DNA of 64,000 nucleotides from the NCBI RefSeq assembly GCF_016616235.1, contig NZ_CP067100.1, positions 620,001 to 684,000 of the forward strand, written 5' to 3'. Of this stretch, positions 38,850 through 47,004 are shown one piece after another. Position 1 is the first letter of the stretch, and every line of letters starts with the position of its first letter. The notes under the pieces are model-generated. The model saw nothing but the letters and a program-made list of their open reading frames with translations, searched no databases and was not told where the DNA came from. Position numbers and translations under genes: made by a program. The DNA comes from Bradyrhizobium diazoefficiens. GTDB lineage: Bacteria; Pseudomonadota; Alphaproteobacteria; Rhizobiales; Xanthobacteraceae.

Positions 38850-39383
38850 TTGCCTGGAAAACGTCCCGACCCGCTCAGAGATCGGGGGACTGAGGACCAG
38901 CAGATTGACGTTCTGCAAGCCCTCAGAACCGCGCCTGACCACATGATCGCGATCACCGCGGCTGCCTACGTGGACTACGCGCTCGAAATGGTCATCCAAG
39001 AGCGCTTCCGCATAAGGACGAGGACGGGCGGACATTCGACGGCGCGCAGAACGGCTTCCGATCAACGGCATCGTCGAAAATCACTATCGCTTACGCCGCC
39101 CGGTCTCTCGAAAAGCCGTCTCGGGATGATTTGCGGATCATCAACAAGGTCCGAAATATCTTCGCCCATTCGATGCACCAGATCGACTTCAAGCATCCCG
39201 AGGTTTCTTCCACATGCCGGAAGCTGAGTTTGGTGCAGCGGCGCAGTGACATGTTTCCCGACGCCGCAACCGCAGACCCGCGCTGTCTTTACTGGAATAC
39301 GTACCTCGACTTCTTCGCCGCTTGGCAATTCCAACGGCGCGGTCGGCACGATCATGTACGTCGCTCCGATCGACGACGAGTAA
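38850..39383 (+). pseudogene. MltR/HEPN-like gene with two frameshifts
   Basis: Three reading frames together give one plausible protein. Frame one: EDQQIDVLQALRTAP and AITAAAYVDYALEMVIQERF. After a shift near 39,015, frame two: DEDGRTFDGAQNGFRS, KITIAYAARSLEKPS and DLRIINKVRNIFAHSMHQID. After a shift near 39,325, frame three: NSNGAVGTIMYVAPIDDE and stop. The RNIFAH core and flanks match the MltR/DUF4145-like HEPN group. The start is unclear (TTG at 38,850 is one option). Two shifts in 500 bases indicate a decayed gene. Confidence 0.6.
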
Positions 39384-39787
39384 TCCTCATCCCTTCATTT
39401 CCGCTTCCAGCGGCGTGGTACATCATAGGTATGGTTCAAGGTAAGGATAAGCACAAAGCGTCGCCGTCACGAGAGCGTCCGTGAGGGCGTTGTCGGAATC
39501 CTGGACGTTGAAATTTGCCAAGACTCAGCGTACATGACTTCTCAGAGGCAGCACCGCTGATTTAGCCCATGTCGGTGAGGGCAGCCCACGGCGTCCTTTT
39601 TCAAAAAGATTGGACGCATGAATAGGGAAGTAGCGCTTCCCCTCGTAAATATCGACCGGAGCGCTTCCGGAAATGATCTTCCCGGCATCTACGCTAGATG
39701 CCAGTGCGGCGGGCCTAGGCCACACAGGGACGATCCCAACACGTAACTTTTCCTCAATGGAAACATTGGGGTCGTGGGGATTGTCCT
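39384..39787. other. Stretch with a possible coding remnant
   Basis: 404 bases without an intact gene. On the minus strand a frame from about 39,770 to 39,525 reads protein-like (EEKLRVGIVPVWPRPAALAS, then DVIDYEGKR-like text ending LPLRSHVR) but has only an internal GTG as start. It may be a fragment of a lost gene; no family was recognised. Confidence 0.3.
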
Positions 39788-40180
39788 ATGAAGACCATCG
39801 GCTGGGCCGCAATCATTTATAGCATTCATGACTTTTGGACCCTCAGCGCGCTTGCGTTGCTGATCGGGGGAGAGCTCGGTCTTGCCTGGCTTTCTCGCCT
39901 GAAAAAAGGTCCGGCATGCTTAACTTCGTGTTTACCCGGTCCGCATATTTTGAGGCTGCCGAATCCCCTTTTCTCTTGGTTTTCGAGGCCTCAAATGTCG
40001 AATCAACAGCGAAATGTCCAAAAAATAGACGTCCAAATATTGGACGTTATCCGCGGCGTCCTAGCAAACGGACTGCGAGCGGTGGTCCGCACGCGAAAGT
40101 TCAAACTGAACTGGTGGACCGGTGCGGTCGCCGCAGAAGAAACAGTCACAACCGTGGAGCCCTCCGATGCTCGGCACTGA
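39788..40180 (+). CDS. Doubtful small membrane protein
   Basis: A 130-codon frame with one N-terminal hydrophobic segment (FWTLSALALLIGGELGLAWL) and a basic C-terminal half. No family was recognised and no clear ribosome site precedes it. Its end overlaps the start of the helix-turn-helix gene by 14 bases. A shorter version from an internal ATG (MSNQQRNVQKIDVQILD) is equally possible. Kept at low confidence. Confidence 0.25.
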   Translation: MKTIGWAAIIYSIHDFWTLSALALLIGGELGLAWLSRLKKGPACLTSCLPGPHILRLPNPLFSWFSRPQMSNQQRNVQKIDVQILDVIRGVLANGLRAVVRTRKFKLNWWTGAVAAEETVTTVEPSDARH

Positions 40181-40400
40181 ACTCCCGCAGTGGCGGGCAA
40201 AGAACCGCTTCACCCAGGACACGCTGCGGATGGCGCTGGGCGTCAAATCCCGCCAGACCATCATTACGTGGGAGAAATCGACCGAGCCTCTGCCGCGCCT
40301 TGTCGAGCTCGCGCTGCTTGCTCTGGAGAATTTCCCAGAGGAGCGGAAGGTGACGACATTGGCGACAGTTCACCGGACGCCAGTTCCGGCGTCATTCTAG
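40167..40400 (+). CDS. XRE-type helix-turn-helix DNA-binding protein
   Basis: A 77-aa protein with a clear helix-turn-helix (WRAKNRFTQDTLRMALGVKS followed by RQTIITWEK), the layout of small XRE/Cro-like regulators that recognise ends of mobile regions or control toxin-antitoxin pairs. GGAG is eight bases before the ATG. Its last codons overlap the convergent HEPN-like gene by four bases. Confidence 0.62.
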   Translation: MLGTELPQWRAKNRFTQDTLRMALGVKSRQTIITWEKSTEPLPRLVELALLALENFPEERKVTTLATVHRTPVPASF

Positions 40401-40894
40401 CCTCGGCGCTCTAACCTGTCGGCCGCCACGGTCATGTGGCTGCTCGCGTGGCTGAAAGCCATCGCGATCATCTGCGTTTCTGTCATGGCCTCGATGTACT
40501 TCTTTTGCTGCGGGGTGTTGGCGGCTATGAAGGCTCTGCGAAGCTCGACAATCTTCGCTTCTATCAAACCCGGTTTTTCAGCGTGCGCGATCGCGTTACG
40601 TAGTTCGTTGCCGACCTTGAGGACTTCCCATAACTCTTCCGTCATTTCCTTGACTAATAATCCTTTCGCGACCCACCATTTGCCAGAGAAGGTGCGGTTC
40701 TTTCTGCGCCTGCGGCCCGCTTTCATGAGGGCATTAAGGGCCTGTTCGGCACCGAGGTGAGCCCTTATTACGGTGAGGACGCGCTCTTCAGATTGCCGGA
40801 TGCGTTCGGTTGCCTTCTTGTGGGCCTCTGCGAACGTTTTTTCCTGTTCGGTAGGCTCTGGCTCTTCGAGCATCACCCAGTTTTCTTCAGCCAT
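40397..40894 (-). CDS. HEPN-like protein with RNAIAH motif
   Basis: A 165-aa helical protein. The segment VLKVGNELRNAIAHAEKPG has the Rx4H (RN...H) motif of HEPN ribonucleases, placed between two helices, with a preceding helix starting AEQALNALMKAG. HEPN proteins act as RNA-cutting toxins or effectors in toxin-antitoxin and anti-phage systems, but similar motifs also occur in MltR/DUF4145 proteins of unclear activity. The start at 40,894 follows GGGGGAG. The convergent XRE gene could be its regulator. Activity is inferred. Confidence 0.55.
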   Translation of the reverse strand: MAEENWVMLEEPEPTEQEKTFAEAHKKATERIRQSEERVLTVIRAHLGAEQALNALMKAGRRRRKNRTFSGKWWVAKGLLVKEMTEELWEVLKVGNELRNAIAHAEKPGLIEAKIVELRRAFIAANTPQQKKYIEAMTETQMIAMAFSHASSHMTVAADRLERRG

Positions 40895-40981
40895 GCGCTC
40901 CCCCTGCCCGTTGTGGTGGGACAATACTACATCCGGTCCTGGACGAAATCAGAAGAGGCCGCGGTGCTCGGCACGAGCCCG

Positions 40982-41664
40982 TCATAATATTTCGCCAGCG
41001 TCCAGCATCCTCGTAAGTGCATTGCCGACCCGTCTTGTCCTCCATGAGCAGCACATCTGCCGCATCTTGGTGTCGAGTTCGGCGAGGCTGTTGACGCCGA
41101 CAGCCAGGCAGTTTTGCCGGATTAGCGGGCAGTGGAAGGGGCGGGCGTAGGACCCGAAGTCGGAAATGATGACCTGACCCGGATAGCGACTTACGAACAG
41201 CTGGGCGAGCCGGAAGGCCTCATCTTCGTCTATCTCCTTGCGGTCCAGGCGCGCGACGATCGAGGCGCCCATTTTCAGGTGGAAGTTCGTCCGTCTGCAC
41301 AACACGCGCTGCATAGTCGGTCAGAGCAGCATGTCCTCGAGCAGCCGCTTTGGCTTCTTTTCCTTGTCACTCTTCGAATTTGATCTTAGTCCGCCCGCTC
41401 GGCATCCATGAAGTTGGTAGCCAATATTCGCTCTCCATTTCGGACCGTGAGGGTGTCTCTTCCTTCCGAGCCATAGGAAACGGAAGCGAGCCGGCGAGCC
41501 TGCTCCACGTCTCCCTTTATGAGCGGATTGATACTGTGCTCGGCAGGGTCGACAACCCTAAGCCAGGTGGCGCGCTCCGCAGCGGCGTCGCACAGCGGGC
41601 CGTCGTCTATCAAAAGAAAATCTCGGTTGCTCGGGAAGCAAACCAGTTTTGTCGGCGAGGCCAA
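40982..41664 (-). pseudogene. Broken unidentified gene(s)
   Basis: Two minus-strand pieces look like parts of one decayed unit: 41,664-41,386 (FLLIDDGPLCDAAAERATWL, SINPLIKGDVEQARRLASV) and 41,314-40,982 (EIDEDEAFRLAQLFVSRYPG and QVIISDFGSYARPFHCPLIR). Between them other frames give protein-like text (SDKEKKPKRLLEDMLL; ALTDYAARVVQTDELPPE) that joins them only with frameshifts. The family was not recognised; a phage-related protein is a guess. Confidence 0.35.
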
Positions 41665-41765
41665 ATATTAGCTTGTTCATATGGGCCGGCCGTCACCCGG
41701 CGTATTTATCCCGAATCGCCGACAGGATCTGCATACGGACTGCTGACCTAAAAAGAGCTGCCCGC

Positions 41766-42626
41766 CTAAGTATAACGTCTCCGAGACCTGCGCTCCTTAC
41801 GCGGGTGTCTCGGCGGGAGTTCGACCGTTGGCCGCTTGACGCCGCCGATCTTCTTCCACTCCTTGTGCCGCGCGAGCGTTGTGCGCTTTGAGACGCGCAT
41901 CATGTACGCAACAGCGAGCGGTGTTTTTCCGGCATCGAAGAGGCGATAGCAGACTTCGACGCCTCGCTCCGACAGCGTGCCGTTGTCGCGGAAGTGCGCG
42001 GGATCGTCTGGCTCGAGACCCACCAACTCGCCGAGCGTCGTTTCCTTGACTATCTGGTCGGTCCTGATTTTCCGCGCCGCGATCTGGCGGTTGATCTTCT
42101 TTGCTAGCTTACTCAACTCCGCTTCGTAGGTTTTCTCCGCCGCCTCAAAAAACAGGCGGTCCGAACTCATGGCCAGGCCGAAGTGCTTGCCGAAGCGTTC
42201 CGGCAATGCTCGCCTGTACCACTTTAGGCGCTTCAGTTTCCCGTAGTCGTATTTCGGCGTCTCGATCTTATGCTCTAACAGTTTGCGGATGAAATTCGAG
42301 CGGCCAATGTCGAAGGTCAACGTGTGGGGTTCGTGCGCAATATCGTTGCGGAAGTCGATCAGGGTCTTCAGCTCGTGGCGCTCGGCTTTCGAAAGGTGGC
42401 CTTCCTTGAGGAAAAAATCGGCCGCCATCGCGTAGTTGAATTTCGTGCCCGGTTTGAATCTCTTTTTTGTGCGGAAGCGGTCGCTGACCTCGACGGTGGA
42501 GGTCAGGAATCGCTTCAGGTCCTCCGCGTAGAAAAACGACAGCATCATCTCGAACGCGCGGAACTTGAGAATATTCCGTTCGAGTGCCGGCAGCTTCGTG
42601 CCCTCAGGATGTTCAAGTGACCGCAT
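41766..42626 (-). CDS. HEPN-like protein fused to a helix-turn-helix
   Basis: A 286-aa protein. The N-terminal half is helical and contains LKTLIDFRNDIAHEPHTL, an RNDIAH (Rx4H) motif like HEPN nucleases. The C-terminal part contains GVEVCYRLFDAGKTPLAVAY and MMRVSKRTTLARHKEW, a resolvase/Hin-type helix-turn-helix, and ends in a very basic tail. The combination suggests a protein that could both bind DNA (perhaps its own operator) and act on RNA. GGGGGAAA precedes the ATG. It stands alone; function is inferred. Confidence 0.55.
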   Translation of the reverse strand: MRSLEHPEGTKLPALERNILKFRAFEMMLSFFYAEDLKRFLTSTVEVSDRFRTKKRFKPGTKFNYAMAADFFLKEGHLSKAERHELKTLIDFRNDIAHEPHTLTFDIGRSNFIRKLLEHKIETPKYDYGKLKRLKWYRRALPERFGKHFGLAMSSDRLFFEAAEKTYEAELSKLAKKINRQIAARKIRTDQIVKETTLGELVGLEPDDPAHFRDNGTLSERGVEVCYRLFDAGKTPLAVAYMMRVSKRTTLARHKEWKKIGGVKRPTVELPPRHPRKERRSRRRYT

Positions 42627-43140
42627 TTTCCCCCACCCGCGTTATGCGGCCGTCCGTATGTGTTATACTCTCAGCACGAACACATCAGAAGCCGCGGCAG
42701 CGCTCGCAAGTCGGGATGGGCTGCAGTTAAACAAAACGGGCGGCAAGAACGAGTGAGCGAGCACATGCGTGGCTCGCCCTGAAGAGGGGCACGCATCGCG
42801 AATTCCTCAACACTCTCTTTTCCTCATGCGGCTTGAGGCGCGGCCCCAAGCGGCTGGAGGGATAAACGGGTAAGTGCTCTTGAGCGGGGCGACCAGGCTA
42901 CTGACAAACAGCCGGGCCCCGCGCCGGGCTTCTGATTCGCCGGCGGTCAACGGTAGAAATTCATATCCACACCCTTGCGGCCCATCCGAGGTGCTCCCAT
43001 GTGTCCCGCGACACCGAAATAGTCGAAGCGTGTAGGGGACACCGGTAGACTAATGTAAACGCCCAAAAATCCCCAGCTCGCTGGCTTAACGCGCGATGTC
43101 GACTAAGTTAGGACCCCGCGCACGATGACAGGAGGCCCAT
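42627..43140. other. Non-coding stretch
   Basis: 514 bases with no supported gene. A short frame ends at about 42,756 but lacks family-like sequence. The last part probably holds the promoter of the small plus-strand unit that begins at 43,141. Confidence 0.4.
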
Positions 43141-43263
43141 ATGGGCATCTTCCTCGTCCTCGAAGCCAGTCAGCCAAACGGTAAGGTCTACCGTCTCGGC
43201 CTAGGGTGCCTCGTGCCCCCGCAACTGGCTTCGATGGTTGCCGTGATCGTAAGGCTGTTCTGA
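43141..43263 (+). CDS. 40-aa small ORF with strong ribosome site and terminator
   Basis: A frame of 40 codons too short for usual gene calls: begins MGIFLVLEASQPNGKVYRLG and ends hydrophobic (LASMVAVIVRLF). GGAGG lies five bases before the ATG and a strong terminator follows nine bases after the stop, so a transcribed and translated unit is likely. It is convergent with the reverse transcriptase gene. It could be a small membrane-active peptide, or the transcript could act as RNA. Confidence 0.45.
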   Translation: MGIFLVLEASQPNGKVYRLGLGCLVPPQLASMVAVIVRLF

Positions 43264-43271
43264 ATGGAAGG

Positions 43272-43300
43272 GCCGCTCCGGAAAGGGGCGGCTTTTCTAT
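43272..43300 (+). terminator. Rho-independent terminator
   Basis: GCCGCTCC and GGGGCGGC form an 8-bp stem (one G-U pair) with a GGAAA-type loop, followed by TTTTCTATTTT. It ends the small plus-strand unit and lies against the 3' end of the convergent reverse transcriptase gene. On the minus strand no T tract follows. Confidence 0.75.
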
Positions 43301-43301
43301 T

Positions 43302-44033
43302 TTATACGTTCTGCGAACCCACAAGATCCTGATACTCATCAAATCCCGCGTCTGAAAGGGCCGTGCGGTCTGTCCGGCTGAAATACTTGGCAACGCGAGC
43401 CGCAGTTACTTGCGCTGTGCCGTTAGTCAGATCGCAATTGAAAGCCGTTATGGCGGCTTGCGGTGGGACAAGTTTGCCGGGGTTGGGAATGAACCCGGCC
43501 GCAACGCATGTATCGCGTACGTCCTCATAGGCAGCCGTAAGGACCGCCTCGTCCTTGTGCGAGCCGATGAAGTCGTCGAGGTAGACAGAGATACACACTC
43601 CCTTCGCTATCGCCCGCTCGATTGCGTCAGCGACCTCGGACTTCATTAGCGCGAGGCTCGCAAGCAGCGGCGATTGCACGAAGCCGATGGGCAGGGCGTG
43701 TGCCGGTCCCGGCAGCGGATTGCGAACGCATGACCACATCGCGAAGGTGTTGGCGCCCGGGTAGCCCCATTGCCGAAGCGCTCGGGTCACGCGCATTCTA
43801 GCGATCGAGTAATAGAAATTTTGGATGTCGATCTTGAAGAAGAGATTGTTGTTCAGGTGCGAGTGCAGCGCCGCGACGTGTCCACCCTTTTTGAAGTGGT
43901 ACATGTAATCGGGAAATATCACGCGGCGTTTGAAGTAGGCGAGCATCCGCCGGCCACGCCGTTCGCATTTGTCATTCGGAACGAAAAACCACTTACCGCG
44001 CGACCGATATTTGAACTCGTAATTGACGATCAT
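43302..44033 (-). CDS. Stand-alone reverse transcriptase
   Basis: A 243-aa RNA-directed DNA polymerase core. Motif A is FFKIDIQNFYYSI (Asp69), motif B PIGFVQSPLLASLAL (115-129), motif C YLDDF (Asp153-Asp154), so the three catalytic Asp are intact. No maturase, endonuclease or integrase domain is attached, and the short palm-only form with IGFVQSP differs from group II intron RTs; retron hallmarks were not found. Stand-alone RTs of this kind in accessory islands are often defence-associated (DRT, Abi) or prophage genes. The ATG at 44,033 is chosen over a TTG at 44,063. Its start overlaps a 52-codon membrane-protein ORF. Confidence 0.8.
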   Translation of the reverse strand: MIVNYEFKYRSRGKWFFVPNDKCERRGRRMLAYFKRRVIFPDYMYHFKKGGHVAALHSHLNNNLFFKIDIQNFYYSIARMRVTRALRQWGYPGANTFAMWSCVRNPLPGPAHALPIGFVQSPLLASLALMKSEVADAIERAIAKGVCISVYLDDFIGSHKDEAVLTAAYEDVRDTCVAAGFIPNPGKLVPPQAAITAFNCDLTNGTAQVTAARVAKYFSRTDRTALSDAGFDEYQDLVGSQNV

Positions 44034-44151
44034 GGCAGTTGGCGACCTTACCCACAATTTCAATCAGAAGATTGACGACGGTCAGTACCGGGATCAACCA
44101 TTCCGCGATCTTGCGGGTAAGGGTCGCCATACGTGCTAAAAACTTGCGCAT
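43993..44151 (-). CDS. 52-aa membrane protein overlapping the reverse transcriptase start
   Basis: A 52-codon frame: basic N terminus (MRKFLARMATLTRKIAEW), one TM helix (WLIPVLTVVNLLIEIVGKVA) and a short polar tail. GGAGA is six bases before the ATG, a better ribosome site than the reverse transcriptase itself has. It overlaps the reverse transcriptase gene by 41 bases in another frame, so the two are translationally linked. It resembles small membrane effectors or toxins in organisation; no family was recognised. Confidence 0.55.
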   Translation of the reverse strand: MRKFLARMATLTRKIAEWLIPVLTVVNLLIEIVGKVANCHDRQLRVQISVAR

Positions 44152-44473
44152 ATGGCATCTCCATAGTTCCCCGCCAGCTACCCGCGACCCAATAACTTGG
44201 AGTCGTCAACCGAGAAGCACCTGATACGCAACGTTTCATCACGCATCAGTTGTTCGAACGCGAACATCCGAACCATTACGATCCGAACATCCGGTGTCGC
44301 CAGGTCATCGCCAGCGGAAATCACAACGTGGAGATGCAGGTTCCATTTTTCAAGCGTTTTGACTCAATTCCCATCGTCCCGAGCAAAAAAGAGCTTGGCG
44401 TCACGTAACTCGTTGATTCAAGACGATTATAATCTGTCCCCAAGCTGGGATAGGTGGTGCTTGAAGCAAGTTG
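44152..44473. other. Leader region upstream of the reverse transcriptase unit
   Basis: About 320 bases before the minus-strand reverse transcriptase unit. It contains CGAACATCCG twice, 23 bases apart (44,261 and 44,284), and an imperfect hairpin (CTGATACG ... CGCATCAG, 44,221-44,248). Defence reverse transcriptases can use an RNA encoded upstream as template; this stretch is the place to look, but nothing proves such an RNA. Confidence 0.35.
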
Positions 44474-44485
44474 TTCCATAACATC
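44474..44485 (+). repeat. Direct repeat copy 1 (TTCCATAACATC), candidate attachment site
   Basis: TTCCATAACATC, followed after eleven-base spacing rules by CGAA (pattern TTCCATAACATC-N3-T-N3-CGAA). The same pattern occurs at 53,101 and 60,322 in the same orientation. This copy lies 46 bases beyond the end of the recombinase operon, where an attachment site of that recombinase would be expected. Confidence 0.55.
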
Positions 44486-44530
44486 CGATGTGCGAATCCA
44501 CGCCGCGCCTCTCCCAGCTTGGAGAGGGCT

Positions 44531-44992
44531 TTACCGGCTTCCGGTATCCCCGGCCGATGAACTGAGCAAAGCCTGCTGCTGATCCCACTCAGCTGGGATG
44601 GACTTCAGGAGCTGAGCCAGCTGAAGACCGTCCGGCTGCAGCCCATTCAGGATGGCTTCGGTAATGGCCGGCGAGAGCAGCGTGAGCCGCAGCACCCGGC
44701 AGAGATAGGACTCGTTGATCTTCTCGGCCTTAGCGAGGTCTCGCACCGAGCTAAACAGGTTCGATTCCAGCATATTGCGCCAGCGATGGGCCCGCACGAC
44801 CGCCTTGACCAGCGTGTTGTCGACCTGCGGCTGCGGCGGCGACCAGGCTTCCGCATTGGCCGGGGTTACGACGCGTTTACGACCGCCCTGCCGGCGAAAC
44901 GAGATCGGGATGCGCACGACCATTGTTCGGCCGTCGCGACCGAGCTTCGGTCGACCAATGGGGCCGAGGGTGAGGGTGGTTGGCCTGTTCAT
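44531..44992 (-). CDS. Recombinase-associated protein of unknown function
   Basis: A 153-aa protein whose ATG overlaps the recombinase stop (ATGA), so the two are translated together. It begins with a basic stretch (GRPKLGRDGRTMVVRIPISF) and contains a helix-turn-helix-like part (SSVRDLAKAEKINESYLCRV followed by LRLTLLSPAITEAILNG). Proteins of this type accompany large serine recombinases in alphaproteobacterial islands and may act as a DNA-binding directionality or accessory factor. The longer frame to 45,151 lies inside the recombinase gene and is rejected. Confidence 0.65.
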   Translation of the reverse strand: MNRPTTLTLGPIGRPKLGRDGRTMVVRIPISFRRQGGRKRVVTPANAEAWSPPQPQVDNTLVKAVVRAHRWRNMLESNLFSSVRDLAKAEKINESYLCRVLRLTLLSPAITEAILNGLQPDGLQLAQLLKSIPAEWDQQQALLSSSAGDTGSR

Positions 44993-46368
44993 TCGGCGGC
45001 CTGCTGGAAGGGCAGTGGCTGCAATTCGGTTGAGAGTGAGGTCAGGCCCTGGATCTTCAACGTGATGTCCATCCGCTCGGCATGCATGTCGATGCGTTCG
45101 ACCAGAAGCTGAATGACACGCGCCTGTTCGGCAGGAAACAGTTCTTCCCAAAGTTCGTCAAAGCCGACCAGCGCAGTTCGCACTTCGTTTTCGTTGACCT
45201 CACCGACCTGCTTGCTAAGTGCGCGCCAGGTCTGGACGATGACTTCAGGCGTTTGTAACAGCCTACGGACTTGATCTATGATGATGCGCTCCAGCTCCGC
45301 AGCGGGCACCAGCTTAACCGGGCAATCCGATCTCCCCTGCTTCATAGCTGTCTGGCTGATATAGTAACGATAGAGGCGTCCTGATTTTCGCGTGTGGGTC
45401 GGGGACATTGCGGCGCCATCCGGACCGAACAGCAGGCCTTTCAATAGAGCGGGCGTTTGAGCCCGGCTGTTGTTCGCGCGCTTGCGCGGGCTTTCCTTGA
45501 GAATGCCGTGCGCCTGATCCCAGAGTTTGCGATCGATGATCGCTTCATGTTCGCCTGGATAAGAGACGCCTTTGTGGACCGCCTCGCCGAGATAGACCCT
45601 GTTGCGAAGGATTCGATACAGCAGCGTCTTGTCGATAAGGTGACCGTAGCGAGTGCGTTCGTTAGCAGAGATAAGCTCTCGAGCCAGAAGGGTCGCGGAT
45701 TTGAGTTGTACGAAGCGCCGGAAAATCGTCCGCACGCGCTCGGCATCAGCTTGGTGAACCAGCAATTTGCGGTCTCCGACTTCGTAGCCGAGAGGGGTCC
45801 AACCACCCATCCACTTACCGCGCTTGCGGGAAGCCGCGACCTTATCGCGGATCCGTTCACCGATCAGCTCGCGTTCGAACTGCGCGAAGGTCACCAGGAT
45901 GTTCAACGCCATGCGGCCCATGGCATCTTTTGTGTTGAACGATTGGGTGACGGAGACGAACGTCGCCCCATGGCGTTCGAACATTTCGACAAGATTGAGA
46001 AAATCCAGCATCGACCGTGAAAGGCGGTCGATCTTGTAAACGACGATGACGTCGACCTTGCCCGCCTGGACAGCAGCAACTAGCCGCCTCAGAGCCGGCC
46101 GTTCGAGAGTGCCGCCGGAAAAGCCACCATCATCGTAGCGGTCCGGGGCCGGCGTCCAACCCTCAGCTCGCTGGCTCGTGATGTAGGCCTCGCAGGATTC
46201 TCGCTGCGCATCGAGCGAGTTGAAGTCCATGTCGAGGCCTTCCTCGCTCGACTTGCGGGTATATATCGCACAGCGGATCTTCCGCGCCGATGCCGGGCTT
46301 GAGGCGGATCGCTCGAAGGCGTCCGCGAAGGGGCTGGCTCGTCCCTTTGCCGGTCTGCGGGAAGTCAT
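44989..46368 (-). CDS. Large serine recombinase
   Basis: A 459-aa site-specific recombinase. The N-terminal resolvase domain shows the catalytic Ser in CAIYTRKSSEEG (about residue 40) and the active-site arginines in YKIDRLSRSMLDF and FERELIGERIRDK. A recombinase domain (PLGYEVGDRKLLVHQADAER) and a zinc-ribbon-like C-terminal region follow. It is somewhat shorter than phage integrases but like those of genomic islands. The ATG overlaps the DUF2924 stop (ATGA). It should move or have moved the surrounding cassette; repeats at 44,474, 53,101 and 60,322 are candidate sites. Confidence 0.9.
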   Translation of the reverse strand: MTSRRPAKGRASPFADAFERSASSPASARKIRCAIYTRKSSEEGLDMDFNSLDAQRESCEAYITSQRAEGWTPAPDRYDDGGFSGGTLERPALRRLVAAVQAGKVDVIVVYKIDRLSRSMLDFLNLVEMFERHGATFVSVTQSFNTKDAMGRMALNILVTFAQFERELIGERIRDKVAASRKRGKWMGGWTPLGYEVGDRKLLVHQADAERVRTIFRRFVQLKSATLLARELISANERTRYGHLIDKTLLYRILRNRVYLGEAVHKGVSYPGEHEAIIDRKLWDQAHGILKESPRKRANNSRAQTPALLKGLLFGPDGAAMSPTHTRKSGRLYRYYISQTAMKQGRSDCPVKLVPAAELERIIIDQVRRLLQTPEVIVQTWRALSKQVGEVNENEVRTALVGFDELWEELFPAEQARVIQLLVERIDMHAERMDITLKIQGLTSLSTELQPLPFQQAAE

Positions 46369-46808
46369 TTGCCCACCGAGTTCTTCAAGCCGAAGAAGAC
46401 CCAACCATTCCATTTTGTGCCGGTGATCTGGCGGGCGACGGAGGACAGCGACTTGTAGGGGCGGCCTAGATATTCAAAGTCGTCGTGGCGAACGGTGACG
46501 CAGTGCTCAACGCCTTCCCATTCACGGATCAGCTTCGTCCCGGCGACGGGCCGCAGAAGCGGTCGAATTTTGCGATCCGCCGGCTTTTGGTCGGCATACT
46601 GCTTGGCCATGGCTTTGAGGCGCTCGGTGGTTTCCCGGGTCAGGCCGCCATAGGCCAGCTCCTGGATGCGGTAGGCTAGCCGGCTCTCCAGGAATCGTCG
46701 GTTGTAGGCAGGCGGCTCGGTGTCAAATAGTTCGCGCCAGCGGGCCTTCAGGACGGGGGCAGCGGCGCCCTTCAGGGCGGCCAACTGCGCCAGCATAGAC
46801 GAATTCAT
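46365..46808 (-). CDS. DUF2924 domain-containing protein
   Basis: A 147-aa basic protein matching DUF2924 (LKARWRELFDTEPPAYNRRF, ESRLAYRIQELAYGGL, and the C-terminal HDDFEYLGRPYKSLSSVARQ). DUF2924 proteins almost always precede a serine recombinase, as here, and share a GxxYxSLSxxA motif typical of DNA-interacting SAWADEE/RAMA-like modules. The role is probably to help recombination. The start at 46,808 follows GGAGAAGGG; the frame upstream to 46,934 is not family-like. Confidence 0.82.
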   Translation of the reverse strand: MNSSMLAQLAALKGAAAPVLKARWRELFDTEPPAYNRRFLESRLAYRIQELAYGGLTRETTERLKAMAKQYADQKPADRKIRPLLRPVAGTKLIREWEGVEHCVTVRHDDFEYLGRPYKSLSSVARQITGTKWNGWVFFGLKNSVGK

Positions 46809-47004
46809 GACCCTTCTCCGATCGGCGGTATGGGTCGACCACCGCCTGGAAAACGAGCGGAGTAAAGCGGATCTTTTCCGTTCAGGTCCGAAACTTGACT
46901 GGACTTTCGGTTCAACAGGCGCGCTAGACCGCACGCCAAAATCTCAGATATTTCGGACAAACAGACATCAGCTGCGGGGTTCGGTGTCGTACCGACCCGC
47001 TGAC

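Noticed and set aside
40982..41383. Overlapping plus-strand frames in the decayed region
   Set aside because: Minus-strand pieces look more protein-like; the plus frames have no recognisable features.
43302..44033. Retron or group II intron for the reverse transcriptase
   Set aside because: No msr/msd-like structure, no NAxxH/VTG-type retron motifs and no maturase or endonuclease domain were found; a stand-alone RT fits better.
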